Notes: generated by a model not told the origin, from the letters alone. A stretch of DNA of 64,000 nt from JAQICJ01 sp041686345 (GCA_041686345.1 JAWLEA010000003.1:1-64000), one strand, 5' to 3'; numbered from the stretch's first letter, positions 9,008-17,919 are shown. Numbers and translations: made by a program.

Positions 9008-9081
9008 CGCCCCCGGGGCGACTCGAACACCCGACAAACGGTTTAGGAAACCGTTGCTCTATCCACCTGAGCTACGGGGGC
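9008..9081 (-). tRNA. tRNA-Arg (CCT)
   Basis: A complete cloverleaf on the reverse strand: acceptor GCCCCCG pairing with CGGGGGC, D-loop AGCTCAGGTGGATAGAGC, an anticodon stem ACGGT/ACCGT flanking loop TTCCTAA (anticodon CCT at 9045-9047), and a T-arm with GTTCGAGTC. The 3' CCA is not encoded. It reads AGG arginine codons. Confidence 0.95.
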
Positions 9082-9131
9082 AAAATCCACAGTTATTCAG
9101 GAAATGACCAACAACAGTGGATTTATCGATT

Positions 9132-11192
9132 TTATTCTTCTTTTTTGGCTTGGGCTATTATCTTTTCTGCCAATTCATTGGGGACCTTTTCATAATGGTC
9201 ATACCTCATGGTAAAGGAACCTCGACCTGAAGTCATGGATTCAAGATCGGCACTGTAACGTTGAATATTGGAAAGGGGAACTAATGCTTCGATGGTGACA
9301 TTTTTGCCTTTTTGCTTGGATCCCATGGGGCGCCCCCTTTTAGACGTGATATCTCCCATGATTGTTCCCATATAATCCTGTGGTACAGTAACTTCCATGT
9401 AATAAATAGGCTCAAGCAATACTGGTTTAGATTTATTTACAGCCTGTTGAAAACCTTTGGAACCAGCCATCTGAAAAGCGGCATCAGAGGAATCTACATC
9501 ATGATATTTACCATCACTGAGATCAACTTTTACATTAATAACCGGATAGCCGGCAATAACACCTTTGGCCATTCTTTCTTTAATTCCTTTTTCAACGGAT
9601 GGAATCCATTGTTTGGGGATGGAACCGCCGAAGATATTGTTTTCAAAAATAAATTCTTCTTCTGAATCCATAGGCAAAGGTTCAAGTTGGATATAGCAGA
9701 CACCAAATTGACCACGTCCGCCAGATTGTTTTTTGTGTTTACCCTCGGTAACGGGGGATTTTCTGGTAATGGTTTCTCTGTAGGGAATTTTGGGAAGCGT
9801 TGTAGTAACTTCAACTTTAGCTGCTTTGAGTTTTTCAATTGTGGTATCAAGTTGAATCTGTCCCATTCCCCCCAGCAATAATTCGCTGAAATTCTGGTCT
9901 CTCCATGTTTTAAGTGATGGATCAGCTCCAACTATATCGGAAAGTTTGGTACTGAGTTTATCTTCATCTGATTTTGATTTGGGATGAACAGCTATAATGG
10001 AAACCGGTTCAGGTGATTCAGGAACATCAAAAATAACCGGCTTGGAATCTGTGGCAAAACTATCCCTGGTTCCTGTATATTTAAGTTTTGCAACTGCACC
10101 AATATCACCTGCTGCCAGATAGTCAGCATTTTCTCTTTTTTCACCGTTCAAGAAATAAATCTGATTAAAACGCTCACTCTGTCTTGAAGCAGGGTTGAAA
10201 AATTCGTTATTATCTTTGATTTCTCCGCTGACAATTCGGAAAATTACTATATTGCCAATATCGGAGTTGAAAGTTTTGAAAACAATGCCTGAGAAAAAAT
10301 CATCTTTAGCCGACACAACAACTTCTTCATCATTCATTTTGCCTTTGAATTCGTGATATTCAGGGGAAGGGCAACTTTCTACAATAAAATCAAGGAATGG
10401 TTCTATTCCAACCAGCCTCTTGGCACTGCCACAGAGAATCGGAATAATCTCCTTGTTCCTGACTGCAACCGGAAAGGCTTTTTTGATGTCTTCATTGGAA
10501 AGTTCGAGAGTTTCCAGATATTTTTCCAAAAGCTCTTCATCACTTTCAGCCACCATTTCCACTAATTCTTCTTGAGCACTCTCAACTTTATCTTCAAGTT
10601 CCGATGGAATATCAATTTCTTCCATCTTTTCATCTTCGAATTTGTAGGCTTTACCACTGAGCAAATTAACAATACCATTGAAGCCCTGCTCTTTGCCAAT
10701 TGGAAGCATAACCGGAGTAGCTTTGCGATCGAGAGTATCTTTGATATCGGCAATTGTATTTTCCCAATTTGCCCTGTCCTTATCCATCCCGGTAACAAAA
10801 ACAAGACGCGGCAAAGCAGCTTCCTCGGCAAAAGACCAAACCTTTTCAGTTCCAACCTGAACACCACTGGTGGGATCTACCAGAACAGCAGCAAGATCAC
10901 CTATTTCTGTAGCCAGCCTGGTATCATAAAGAAAATCACTTGCACCGGGAGTATCCAACAAATTAATCTTATGATTTTTCCATTCAAAATTTGCTACTGA
11001 AGTACTTACTGTAAGATGTTTCTTCTGCTCAATTTCACCAAAATCCAACAGAGAGGTTTCATCGTCAACACTTCCAAATCTTGTTGAAACTCCTGCTTTA
11101 TATAAAAGAGCCTCTCCCATGGTTGTTTTTCCGACACCTCTTTGACCAACTAATACTACATTACGAATTTTTTCTGTCTCAACTTTTTTCAT
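9132..11192 (-). CDS. fusA: Elongation factor G paralogue (EF-G2-like)
   Basis: 686-residue translational GTPase with EF-G domains I-V. The P-loop is GQRGVGKTT (canonical EF-G: GHxDxGKTT), G3 is DTPGASDF rather than DTPGHVDF, and G4 is TGMDKD rather than NKMD. This divergent set is typical of the second, 'EF-G-like' family rather than the str-operon EF-G. The domain IV region contains the GGRGQFGVCYIQLEP and GYPVINVKV blocks, followed by GSFTMRYDHYEKVP near the C-terminus. It sits alone, not near rpsL/rpsG/tuf. The start ATG has GAGGT. It could assist ribosome recycling or post-translocation repair, and the exact role cannot be read from sequence. Confidence 0.88.
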   Translation of the reverse strand: MKKVETEKIRNVVLVGQRGVGKTTMGEALLYKAGVSTRFGSVDDETSLLDFGEIEQKKHLTVSTSVANFEWKNHKINLLDTPGASDFLYDTRLATEIGDLAAVLVDPTSGVQVGTEKVWSFAEEAALPRLVFVTGMDKDRANWENTIADIKDTLDRKATPVMLPIGKEQGFNGIVNLLSGKAYKFEDEKMEEIDIPSELEDKVESAQEELVEMVAESDEELLEKYLETLELSNEDIKKAFPVAVRNKEIIPILCGSAKRLVGIEPFLDFIVESCPSPEYHEFKGKMNDEEVVVSAKDDFFSGIVFKTFNSDIGNIVIFRIVSGEIKDNNEFFNPASRQSERFNQIYFLNGEKRENADYLAAGDIGAVAKLKYTGTRDSFATDSKPVIFDVPESPEPVSIIAVHPKSKSDEDKLSTKLSDIVGADPSLKTWRDQNFSELLLGGMGQIQLDTTIEKLKAAKVEVTTTLPKIPYRETITRKSPVTEGKHKKQSGGRGQFGVCYIQLEPLPMDSEEEFIFENNIFGGSIPKQWIPSVEKGIKERMAKGVIAGYPVINVKVDLSDGKYHDVDSSDAAFQMAGSKGFQQAVNKSKPVLLEPIYYMEVTVPQDYMGTIMGDITSKRGRPMGSKQKGKNVTIEALVPLSNIQRYSADLESMTSGRGSFTMRYDHYEKVPNELAEKIIAQAKKEE

Positions 11193-11294
11193 TACAACCT
11201 CTAATTTTGATGAATGAATTAAAAACTAATGGAAACTAATTACATGCCTGTAATTTTAAGAAAGATGCCAAAATAAACATAAAACTGCTTATCC

Positions 11295-11453
11295 AGTTCC
11301 AGAATGGGGGTTATTGACTGAGACTGAAGCTGGATTGAAAGGCGCAAAGCAACTTCACAGATATAGCCACTACTATTTCAAGAAGTTATGACAAAACTGA
11401 TGAATTCAAATTCCGAGCTCCAGGCGAATACCTCCCTTTTTGGGATGGGAACT
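11295..11453 (+). repeat. Dispersed ~160-bp TIR repeat, copy A
   Basis: A near-complete copy: starts AGTTCCAGAATGGGGGTT and ends CTCCCTTTTTGGGATGGGAACT. It matches the reverse complement of the copy at 15108-15270 along the whole length, including the shared core 'TCAAGAAGTTATGACAAA'. It has no coding capacity. See 15108 for the best-preserved ends. Confidence 0.85.
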
Positions 11454-11977
11454 ATCTATCCATACTTATAAAAACAGGCCGGATTAATGTATATGATCCT
11501 TGAAATAAGTACAAATCAAAAGAAAACAAACTTCTTTTGATAAAACTTATAGAGCCGTTGTATAAAACACACCGACCCAATAATCAAGCTGAATTTCTGG
11601 CTCAAGGGGAAAATTTTACACCTTATTGCTTCTGTTCAAAACTACCGGTTCCCGTTTCAAAAAGAAAGGCATTCGACTGCATATGGATTTTCAATTCTGC
11701 TTTAAATGAATTTATGAACAGATTTGTGTTGCAAAAACAATGTAATTCTAATAGTGTGGCTACAAAACAGGTAATCTTATTGATAACCTGTATTTATCTG
11801 TCAGGAGTTCCAATTAAGGTTTTTGCCTTGATTGGAGCATTTGTTCTACACCCATCTCTGAAAAATAGATAAAGTTTGAAACAGGCTTCATTTTTACTGT
11901 TTTCAGGCAATCTGTAATTTTTCACTATTAATAGCCGTTTTAACAACCGGTTATACTGCTTTTATTTTTTGCATTAA
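11454..11977. other. Non-coding stretch between repeat A and a lipoprotein gene
   Basis: No convincing gene. A 111-codon open frame at 11537-11872 has no ribosome site and no recognisable protein character. The only functional candidate is a promoter at the downstream end, listed separately. Confidence 0.5.
11928..11957 (+). promoter_or_regulatory. Possible sigma-70-type promoter for the lipoprotein/DUF362 unit
   Basis: TTAATA at 11928-11933 and TATACT at 11952-11957 are 18 bp apart, 60 bases before the ATG at 12017, which itself has GGAGGT. In such AT-rich DNA a match of this quality is only suggestive. Confidence 0.35.
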
Positions 11978-12016
11978 TTGCAAATAAAGGTGATTACCAA
12001 AGTGGAGGTATCTTCA

Positions 12017-12352
12017 ATGTCTTGTAAAACTCTATTTTTTTTAATAACTGCTGCTTTGACAACTACTTTCTTCAGTTGTTCCAAAAAATCAGCCAACAGC
12101 GACAACAACACCCAAAAGCAAACAATCAAAAAAGAAAAAACTGAAGATAAAGATCAAATAACTGATAAAACAAAGGTTGACAACAAAGACAAAAACAGCC
12201 ATCCACCTTGCCCGGATGCCGGCAAACACGATGACTGCCCCCATGCAAAAAAACAAGAACATCACCATACCGAAAACAGCAAACACAAAGATTGTCCTCA
12301 TGGGGGAGAAGAACACAAAGATTGTCCCCATTCCAAAAAAAAAAGCCAGTAG
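12017..12352 (+). CDS. Lipoprotein with CPH/His-rich metal-binding-like tail; probable N-terminal part of the DUF362 protein
   Basis: I chose the ATG at 12017, preceded by GGAGGTATCTTCA. The product has a signal peptide with lipobox-like TFFSC, a Lys/Asp/Asn-rich linker, then repeated Cys-Pro-His and His runs (DDCPHAKK, EHHHTE, KDCPHGG, KDCPHSK), which look like soft-metal or Zn/Cu ligands. The frame stops at TAG 12350 just after a run of ten A. The -1 frame from that run continues as a complete DUF362 ferredoxin whose own frame lacks a credible start. The natural reading is one polypeptide made by slippage, with this 112-aa form as the unshifted product. A single-base assembly error (A11 in reality) is the alternative. 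Confidence 0.65.
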   Translation: MSCKTLFFLITAALTTTFFSCSKKSANSDNNTQKQTIKKEKTEDKDQITDKTKVDNKDKNSHPPCPDAGKHDDCPHAKKQEHHHTENSKHKDCPHGGEEHKDCPHSKKKSQ

Positions 12353-13344
12353 TTTACTTTTCCCGCAAAATAACACCTGATTCTGTAGTAAAAATTTATG
12401 AAAAAATTAAAGGCGGGGTCAAAGGCAAAATCGGATTCAAGGTTCATTTTGGTGAAACCAACAATGTAACTTCCCTCAAACCATCTCTTCCCAAAAAACT
12501 GGTAAAAAAGCTTGACGCTACTTTGATTGAAACCAACGTTCTTTATGTGAGCAAAAGAAGATATACCAAAAGTCACATCAAGTTGGCAAAAAACAAAGGT
12601 TGGACTTACGCTCCAATCCACATTCTTGATTCCGACGGACAGCTAGAACTTCCTGTAAATTTCAAACACTTTTCAAAAATTCGCGTGGGCAAAGGTATTA
12701 AAAAATATGATTCTCTTGTAATTTTTTCTCACTTCAAAGGTCATACCAGCGCCGGTTTTGGGGGAGCAATAAAAAACGTTTCCATGGGACTTGCCTCCAT
12801 TGGTGGAAAAATGAAAATGCATTCTTCAGATATCCCCAGAATCACCAATCCGGATAAATGCATCAAATGCAAAAAATGTGTAAAGGCATGTCCTGCTGAT
12901 GCCATCACCATTGATCCCCTGAAAATTGACAAGAAAAAATGTATTGGTTGTGGAAGTTGTATCGGAGTCTGCCCCCTGGAGCTTTTCAAAGTTCCCTGGA
13001 GCTCAACCAAAAAGAATATTTTCCACGAAAGGCTGGTTGAATATGCTAAAGGACTGGTTGATTACAAGCCTATGGTATTTATCAATGTGCTCAAAAATAT
13101 TACTCCTGCCTGTGATTGCAAAAGATCTCCCCAAAAACCATTTACTGAAGATATCGGTATTCTTGCTTCCACAGATATCCTGGCAATAGATAAAGCTTCC
13201 TTCGATCTGGTCAACAAAAACCATGGCTGCAAAGATTGCTTTAAAAAAGTCACCGGAGTAAGTCCCAAAATTCAATTTATCTACGGCGAAAAAATCAAAA
13301 TTGGCACCACCAAATACAAACTGGTTAACTTGGATAAAAAATAG
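12292..13344 (+). CDS. DUF362 family 4Fe-4S protein (likely made as a -1 fusion to the preceding lipoprotein)
   Basis: The recognisable domain begins at KPVVYFSRK right at the A10 run (12335-12344) and continues ~330 aa. It has the DUF362 blocks FKVHFGETNN, the Tyr-Val-ser segment in NVLYVSKRR, FSHFKGHTSAGFGGAIKNVSMG, two 4Fe-4S motifs (CIKCKKCVKACP and CIGCGSCIGVCP), then ITPACDC and DIGILASTDILAIDKAS. The frame extends upstream to a TTG at 12292 but that part is a shadow of the lipoprotein. There is no Shine-Dalgarno site and no Met until about 170 residues in. Expression therefore needs frameshifting or reinitiation. If fused to the lipoprotein, the ferredoxin would be exported unfolded through Sec, unusual for a cluster protein. 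Confidence 0.75.
   Translation: MSSWGRRTQRLSPFQKKKPVVYFSRKITPDSVVKIYEKIKGGVKGKIGFKVHFGETNNVTSLKPSLPKKLVKKLDATLIETNVLYVSKRRYTKSHIKLAKNKGWTYAPIHILDSDGQLELPVNFKHFSKIRVGKGIKKYDSLVIFSHFKGHTSAGFGGAIKNVSMGLASIGGKMKMHSSDIPRITNPDKCIKCKKCVKACPADAITIDPLKIDKKKCIGCGSCIGVCPLELFKVPWSSTKKNIFHERLVEYAKGLVDYKPMVFINVLKNITPACDCKRSPQKPFTEDIGILASTDILAIDKASFDLVNKNHGCKDCFKKVTGVSPKIQFIYGEKIKIGTTKYKLVNLDKK
12335..12344 (+). other. A10 slippery run joining lipoprotein and DUF362 frames
   Basis: The zero frame reads TCC AAA AAA AAA AGC CAG TAG. A -1 shift on the run gives AAA AAG CCA GTA GTT and enters the DUF362 domain at its natural first strand. Ribosomal slippage or RNA polymerase slippage on homopolymeric A is known for runs of this length (for example dnaX of Thermus). 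A simple sequencing indel is the rival explanation. Confidence 0.6.
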
Positions 13345-13442
13345 TTGAAGCAAAAGTCTGATTATAGATTGTTACAGGGATTTGGAAAATAAAAAAGAGA
13401 AGGGGAAATGAAGGAGAATGAAGTGAAGATAATGAATGGTGC

Positions 13443-14033
13443 TTATTTGCTGACGGAATTACAAATAGCCCGCAGAGCCTTGGCTGCGGCAAGTGTTTTG
13501 GCATTGGTGTGGCAGGCATAATCTTTACCGTCTATCTGGAACATTCTTGAATATACATATTTTGGTTGCCCGTTTAAAGATGCTTCATACATGATCTCGT
13601 AGGTTTTTTTCTTACCTTTTTTCACAATCCATTTTTTAAATTTGATGATTTTACCATTCTTGATTTTTTTGATGTAAGGTTCAAATTCCTTGTCTGTGAG
13701 CAATCTCTTTTTAATTGCCATGGTTGATCCAAGTGCTGACACAGAATGGGCACCGGCAATAATGGATTTTTTTACTTCAGTTCCTTTGGGAAGTTTGACT
13801 TTGAGATTCAAAAAAGGCAGATCAGCTGTTTTTTCCAATTTCGGTATTTTTACTGCCTTCTTTTTTTCTTTTTTATTTTTTATTTTTTTATTCTTTTGAT
13901 CCTTGGTTTCAGTTTTTTTCTTGCTTGCTTTTTTCTTTTGATCTTTCTTTTGATCTTTTTCCTGCTCACTTTTGGTGCAGGCTGACAAAACAAAAATTAT
14001 TGATATTATTGAAAGGTAAAGTTTTTTCTTCAT
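13443..14033 (-). CDS. Hypothetical lipoprotein, Lys-rich linker
   Basis: 196 aa. The signal peptide ends in the lipobox LSAC. A strongly charged Lys/Glu/Asp/Gln linker of ~50 residues follows, then a globular ~115-residue domain ('LPKGTEVKKSIIAGAHSV', 'YEIMYEASLNGQPKYVYSRM', and a C-terminal Cys pair in YACHTNAKTL...RAICNS). I do not recognise the domain. The spaced cysteines could form a disulfide. The start ATG has AAGGAG. It converges on the DUF362 gene. Confidence 0.7.
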   Translation of the reverse strand: MKKKLYLSIISIIFVLSACTKSEQEKDQKKDQKKKASKKKTETKDQKNKKIKNKKEKKKAVKIPKLEKTADLPFLNLKVKLPKGTEVKKSIIAGAHSVSALGSTMAIKKRLLTDKEFEPYIKKIKNGKIIKFKKWIVKKGKKKTYEIMYEASLNGQPKYVYSRMFQIDGKDYACHTNAKTLAAAKALRAICNSVSK

Positions 14034-14243
14034 TTTCTACTCCTTGGAAACCAGTTAGTTCGCAATTAAAGATTTAAACATGATGTTGGAAGAATACTAT
14101 CTGTATTGTCAACAAAATAAGATTTGTGTCAAGACATCAATTTGCCCATCTGCTCAACTGCAAAATCTTTTCTGGTTTTATTGATTTTCTTCACTGTGGG
14201 AAGAATTTTAGACAGGAAAATTTTTTGTTTGGATGGAGAAAAA

Positions 14244-14909
14244 TCACTTTGCCTTGTAGTTGTAATAAATTTTTACAGCTTTTGAATCCAGCAATTGAAT
14301 TGGATTTGTCCCTGGTTTTCCCTGGGGAATTAAAGTTCCCAATTTGGCAAAATACTTTTTCCAGATTCGGTAGCTTTTACTTGATTTTTCGCCAAATGAC
14401 ATGGGATGACGGGGAAATATATTATAACCTTTTGCTGCAAATGAATCGGCTATCAATTCACTGCAATAATAGGCTCCATTATCAGGGAGGAAATACTTGT
14501 CATAAGGTTTTTCCAATCTGGCTCTGATTTCTGCAAGCACGAAAGGAATAGCCCCTCTGTACTTCTGGATAACTCTACCTGCAAGAATTTTAGCTTTTCC
14601 CCTTGAATTTACTGATCTTTCCACGAATTTTGCAAATTTGATTCTTTTTACCTTTTTATAGGCTTCAATCAAAACGATTTCAGGCTCTATCTGATCCACA
14701 ACAGCGACATGGTTTATTTCGGGATAACCTTTTCTGGCGGTAGATTTAGCTATGGCGGTACAAAGATCTCCACATTCAATTTTCTGAAAAATAAAATCAC
14801 CCTTTTGAATTTTGGCCGGCAAACTGGAAGGATGAATTCTTGATTTGCAACCTGCTGCAAAAATAATAATAAATAAGATCAAAAATAGTTTCAGTTTTCT
14901 GTTTGACAT
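14244..14909 (-). CDS. YiiX-like permuted NlpC/P60 cysteine hydrolase lipoprotein
   Basis: I start it at the ATG at 14909 (MSNRKLKLF), which has GTGAGGA upstream; a GTG four codons earlier is weaker. The signal peptide ends in FAAGC. The body resembles YiiX/YebB-type permuted papain-like amidases: KIQKGDFIFQ first, then the His in EINHVAVVDQ, and the nucleophile Cys in GAYYCSELIADSF. Such enzymes cleave amide bonds in peptidoglycan or act on lipid/lipoprotein substrates; the substrate here is unknown. Both catalytic-type residues are present. It stands alone, divergent from glyA. Confidence 0.75.
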   Translation of the reverse strand: MSNRKLKLFLILFIIIFAAGCKSRIHPSSLPAKIQKGDFIFQKIECGDLCTAIAKSTARKGYPEINHVAVVDQIEPEIVLIEAYKKVKRIKFAKFVERSVNSRGKAKILAGRVIQKYRGAIPFVLAEIRARLEKPYDKYFLPDNGAYYCSELIADSFAAKGYNIFPRHPMSFGEKSSKSYRIWKKYFAKLGTLIPQGKPGTNPIQLLDSKAVKIYYNYKAK

Positions 14910-15107
14910 ATAAATCCTCACGAAAAAATATCACAATCAAGATTAATACAGATTTTTTTCTAAAGAAAGATTATTTTTCCTTTAATCTTAAATTGCAATT
15001 TTTCTTAAAATTTTATACACCTTAATATACCTGCCATTTCACTTTTGGAAACAAAAACCAACTGTTTCTCATTGCAGAACGGCGGATAATCGGCTGAGTC
15101 TTTAAAT

Positions 15108-15270
15108 AGTTCCCATCCCAAAAGGAAGGTCATCGTCTGGCGACGGAAATTGAATTAATCTGCTTTGTCATAACTTCTTGATATAGTGGCAACTATGTCT
15201 GCGAAGTTATTCCGTGCATCTCAATCCAATTTCTTCCCCAGCCAAAAACCCCCATTCTGGGATGGGAACT
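15108..15270 (-). repeat. Dispersed ~160-bp TIR repeat, copy B (best ends)
   Basis: 163 bp bounded by perfect 13-bp terminal inverted repeats, AGTTCCCATCCCA and TGGGATGGGAACT, flanked on each side by AAAT that could be a target duplication. The reverse complement aligns over its full length with copies A and C. It contains no reading frame. The position 60 bp upstream of glyA means it could be part of the glyA leader, or could carry a promoter or terminator. The rest of the 409-bp gap (14922-15330) shows nothing further apart from the glyA ribosome site GGAGGT. Confidence 0.88.
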
Positions 15271-15330
15271 AAATAATAAAAATCTCAATTAACACTGTTT
15301 TTTATAATAATTCATACCTTTGGAGGTAAT

Positions 15331-16635
15331 ATGCTCGATCAAACTATTCTTCCCCTCATCAAAGAAATTGATTCAGAAATTTTTGACCTGGTAGTAAATG
15401 AAGAATCCAGGCAACATGAACAAATACGCCTGATTCCTTCAGAGAATTATGCTTCCCCTGCTGTTAAAGCTGCCTTGGCAACTTCTTTCACCAATAAATA
15501 TGGCGAAGGTTACCCCCGGCGTCGATATTATCAGGGACAAATCAACACTGACAAACTTGAAACTCTAGTGGTTGAAAGAGCAAAGGAAGTATTCAACTAT
15601 CCCTATGCAAATGTTCAGGCACTTTCGGGAGCTCCGGCCAACCTTGCTGTTTATACAGCATTCATGAAACCTTTTGCCGGAAAGATCATGGCACTTAAAC
15701 TTGATCATGGTGGACATCTGACTCATGGAAGCCCGGTCAGCGTAACAGGAAAATGGTTCGAGATTTCCTCATATGGATGCGATGAAAACGATTTGATCGA
15801 CATGGAATCTGTGCGAAAACAAGCTCTGGAGTTCAAACCTGATGTTCTGGTCTGTGGTTATACCGCTTATCCCAGAACAGTTGACTTCAAAGGTTTTTCC
15901 GAAATTGCCGCTGAAGTCGGAGCAATCACACTTGCCGACATCTCTCATATTGCCGGTCTGGTGGCCACAGGCGCTCATCCCTCCCCGGCTCCTTATATTG
16001 ATGTCGTTACTTTCACTACCCACAAAACTCTGAGAGGACCCAGAGGCGCAATTATTCTCAGTAAAAACGAAGAACAGGCAAAACTGATAGACAAAGCTGT
16101 ATTCCCCGGACTACAAGGTGGTCCTCACTTCAATACAATTGCAGCTATAGGTGTAGCTCTCGAAGAAGCCAAAACCGATAAATACAAAAAGTATTGCAAA
16201 CAAGTAGTACAAAATGCTCAAACCATGAGCGCGGAATTCAACAATAAAGGTTATCATGTCTCTTCCGGTGGTACCGATAATCATCTTCTTCTCATCGATG
16301 TGCGCAAATCCTCAAAATTGCCGGGAAAAAGAGTTGCCCGTTCCTTGGAGAAAGTTGGAATAATTTGTAATTTCAATACTGTTCCCAACGCTTCCAAAAG
16401 ACAAAAACCTCTGTATCCAGACGGAATCCGTCTTGGCACCCCTGCTTTGACTACTCGCGGCATGAAAGAAGATGAAATAAAAACTGTAGTTGAATTAATC
16501 GATAAAACCATCAAAAACATCAGAACAGGCAAAATACCCAAGGGTGAAAGTGTCTGGAAAGATCCAGAAATGGTCGAATCTATCAAAACCGAAGTAAAAA
16601 AGCTTGCAACTTCATTTCCAACTTTTGAATGGTAA
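15331..16635 (+). CDS. glyA: Serine hydroxymethyltransferase
   Basis: 434-residue PLP enzyme converting serine plus tetrahydrofolate to glycine and methylene-THF, the main one-carbon supply for purine and thymidylate synthesis. Visible features: QIRLIPSENYASPAV at the N-terminus, NKYGEGYPRRRYY, the PLP-binding DISHIAGLVATG and lysine ~232 in TFTTHKTLRGPRGA, and the C-terminal LGTPALTTRGMKE. The length is typical. The start ATG has GGAGGT. Its stop overlaps or nearly abuts deoB, so the two form an operon. Confidence 0.97.
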   Translation: MLDQTILPLIKEIDSEIFDLVVNEESRQHEQIRLIPSENYASPAVKAALATSFTNKYGEGYPRRRYYQGQINTDKLETLVVERAKEVFNYPYANVQALSGAPANLAVYTAFMKPFAGKIMALKLDHGGHLTHGSPVSVTGKWFEISSYGCDENDLIDMESVRKQALEFKPDVLVCGYTAYPRTVDFKGFSEIAAEVGAITLADISHIAGLVATGAHPSPAPYIDVVTFTTHKTLRGPRGAIILSKNEEQAKLIDKAVFPGLQGGPHFNTIAAIGVALEEAKTDKYKKYCKQVVQNAQTMSAEFNNKGYHVSSGGTDNHLLLIDVRKSSKLPGKRVARSLEKVGIICNFNTVPNASKRQKPLYPDGIRLGTPALTTRGMKEDEIKTVVELIDKTIKNIRTGKIPKGESVWKDPEMVESIKTEVKKLATSFPTFEW

Positions 16636-16640
16636 TTATT

Positions 16641-17798
16641 ATGACTAGAGCACTGATAATCGTACTTGACAGTGTAGGCATCGGCGCAGCTCCGGATGCG
16701 GATAAATATGGAGACAAAGGTTCAGATACCCTTGGCCACATAGCCCAAGCCTATAAAACAAACAACCTGGACTTTTCCCTGCCTCACCTGGCTACTTGGG
16801 GACTCGATCAACTTAAACCCAATGTTTATGAGGGTAATATCCATCAATATAAAGCTTCCAGCGCAATCTTGATTCCTGAAAGCAAAGGTAAAGACACCAC
16901 TACCGGACACTGGGAAATGGCCGGAGTAGTATTGGATGAACCTTTTGCCACCTTTCCCGACGGTTTTCCCAAAGAGTTGCTGGATCGTCTCTCCCGGGAA
17001 GCGGGTTGCAATTTTATCGGCAACAAAGCAGCCTCTGGCACGGTAATTATTGAAGAATTGGGGCCCGAACACTTGCAGAAAAAAGCTCCCATCATCTACA
17101 CAAGTGCTGATAGTGTCCTCCAAATCGCTGCCCATGAAAGCATTTTCCCTATTGATGAACTATACCGAATTTGTGAAATAGCCCGCAAAATCTCCGACGA
17201 CTATCGCATAGGCAGAGTTATAGCCAGACCTTTTACAGGAGAACCCGGCAATTTCAAGCGCACGGTGAGACGCCATGACTATTCCATGGATCCTCCACGT
17301 AACATCCTGAATATTCTACAAGAAAATAATATACCGGTCACCGGAATCGGCAAGATCAAAGATATTTTCAATGGTAGCGGGGTTGGAGATTCCATTAAAA
17401 TCGAAGGTAATACCCATGGCATTGAAGTCACTCACAAAATTTGGAAAGATTTCAAAGAAGGTCTGGTTTTTGTAAACCTGGTTGATTTTGACATGCTTTA
17501 TGGTCACCGCAATAAATGGAAGGAGTATGGAGCCGCCCTCATGGAATTTGATCGTTTCCTGCCCTCCCTCGAGGCTATCTGCAAAAAAAATGACTTGATC
17601 ATCATCACAGCCGATCACGGCAACGATCCAACCTTTCCCGGCACAGATCACAACCGGGAAAATGTCCCTGCCCTCATTTATCAACCCGGAAAAAGTGTCA
17701 AAGCTCACGGCAACTTGAAATCATTTGCCGTAATCGCAGCTGCTCTGGCGGATCATTTTGGGATTGAATACAATGGTCCGGGCAAATCTTTCCTTTAA
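16641..17798 (+). CDS. deoB: Phosphopentomutase
   Basis: Alkaline-phosphatase-superfamily enzyme interconverting (deoxy)ribose-1-phosphate and -5-phosphate in nucleoside salvage. Motifs are DSVGIGAAPDA with the first metal Asp, GSDTLGH, the catalytic-Thr segment KDTTTGHWEM, VDFDMLYGHR and ITADHGNDPT..GTDHNRE, which supply the metal ligands. The family N-terminus (M-x-R-A-x-I-I-V-L-D-S) fits the ATG at 16641; an ATG at 16629, overlapping the glyA stop, would add four residues. It is coupled to glyA, linking one-carbon and nucleoside metabolism, with cdd elsewhere in the window. Confidence 0.95.
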   Translation: MTRALIIVLDSVGIGAAPDADKYGDKGSDTLGHIAQAYKTNNLDFSLPHLATWGLDQLKPNVYEGNIHQYKASSAILIPESKGKDTTTGHWEMAGVVLDEPFATFPDGFPKELLDRLSREAGCNFIGNKAASGTVIIEELGPEHLQKKAPIIYTSADSVLQIAAHESIFPIDELYRICEIARKISDDYRIGRVIARPFTGEPGNFKRTVRRHDYSMDPPRNILNILQENNIPVTGIGKIKDIFNGSGVGDSIKIEGNTHGIEVTHKIWKDFKEGLVFVNLVDFDMLYGHRNKWKEYGAALMEFDRFLPSLEAICKKNDLIIITADHGNDPTFPGTDHNRENVPALIYQPGKSVKAHGNLKSFAVIAAALADHFGIEYNGPGKSFL

Positions 17799-17890
17799 AC
17801 CGGAATTACCTGCTTTTGTTTCCCCAAGTTCTTTTCATTTAAATTAAATTAAATTGGGATTTTACCAAATTATGAATTATAATATCATTT

Positions 17891-17919
17891 AGTTCCCATT
17901 TCATTTTGGGATGGGAACT
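17891..17919. repeat. Solo inverted-repeat ends of the TIR repeat (29 bp)
   Basis: AGTTCCCAT, five spacer bases, then the full right end TTTGGGATGGGAACT. This is the two termini of the dispersed repeat with the ~130-bp interior missing, either an internal deletion or an excision footprint. As RNA it forms a short hairpin between deoB and the following lipoprotein gene. Confidence 0.75.

Noticed and set aside
11537..11872. 111-codon open frame downstream of repeat A
   Set aside because: No ribosome site, no family resemblance, irregular composition; it follows non-coding repeat sequence.
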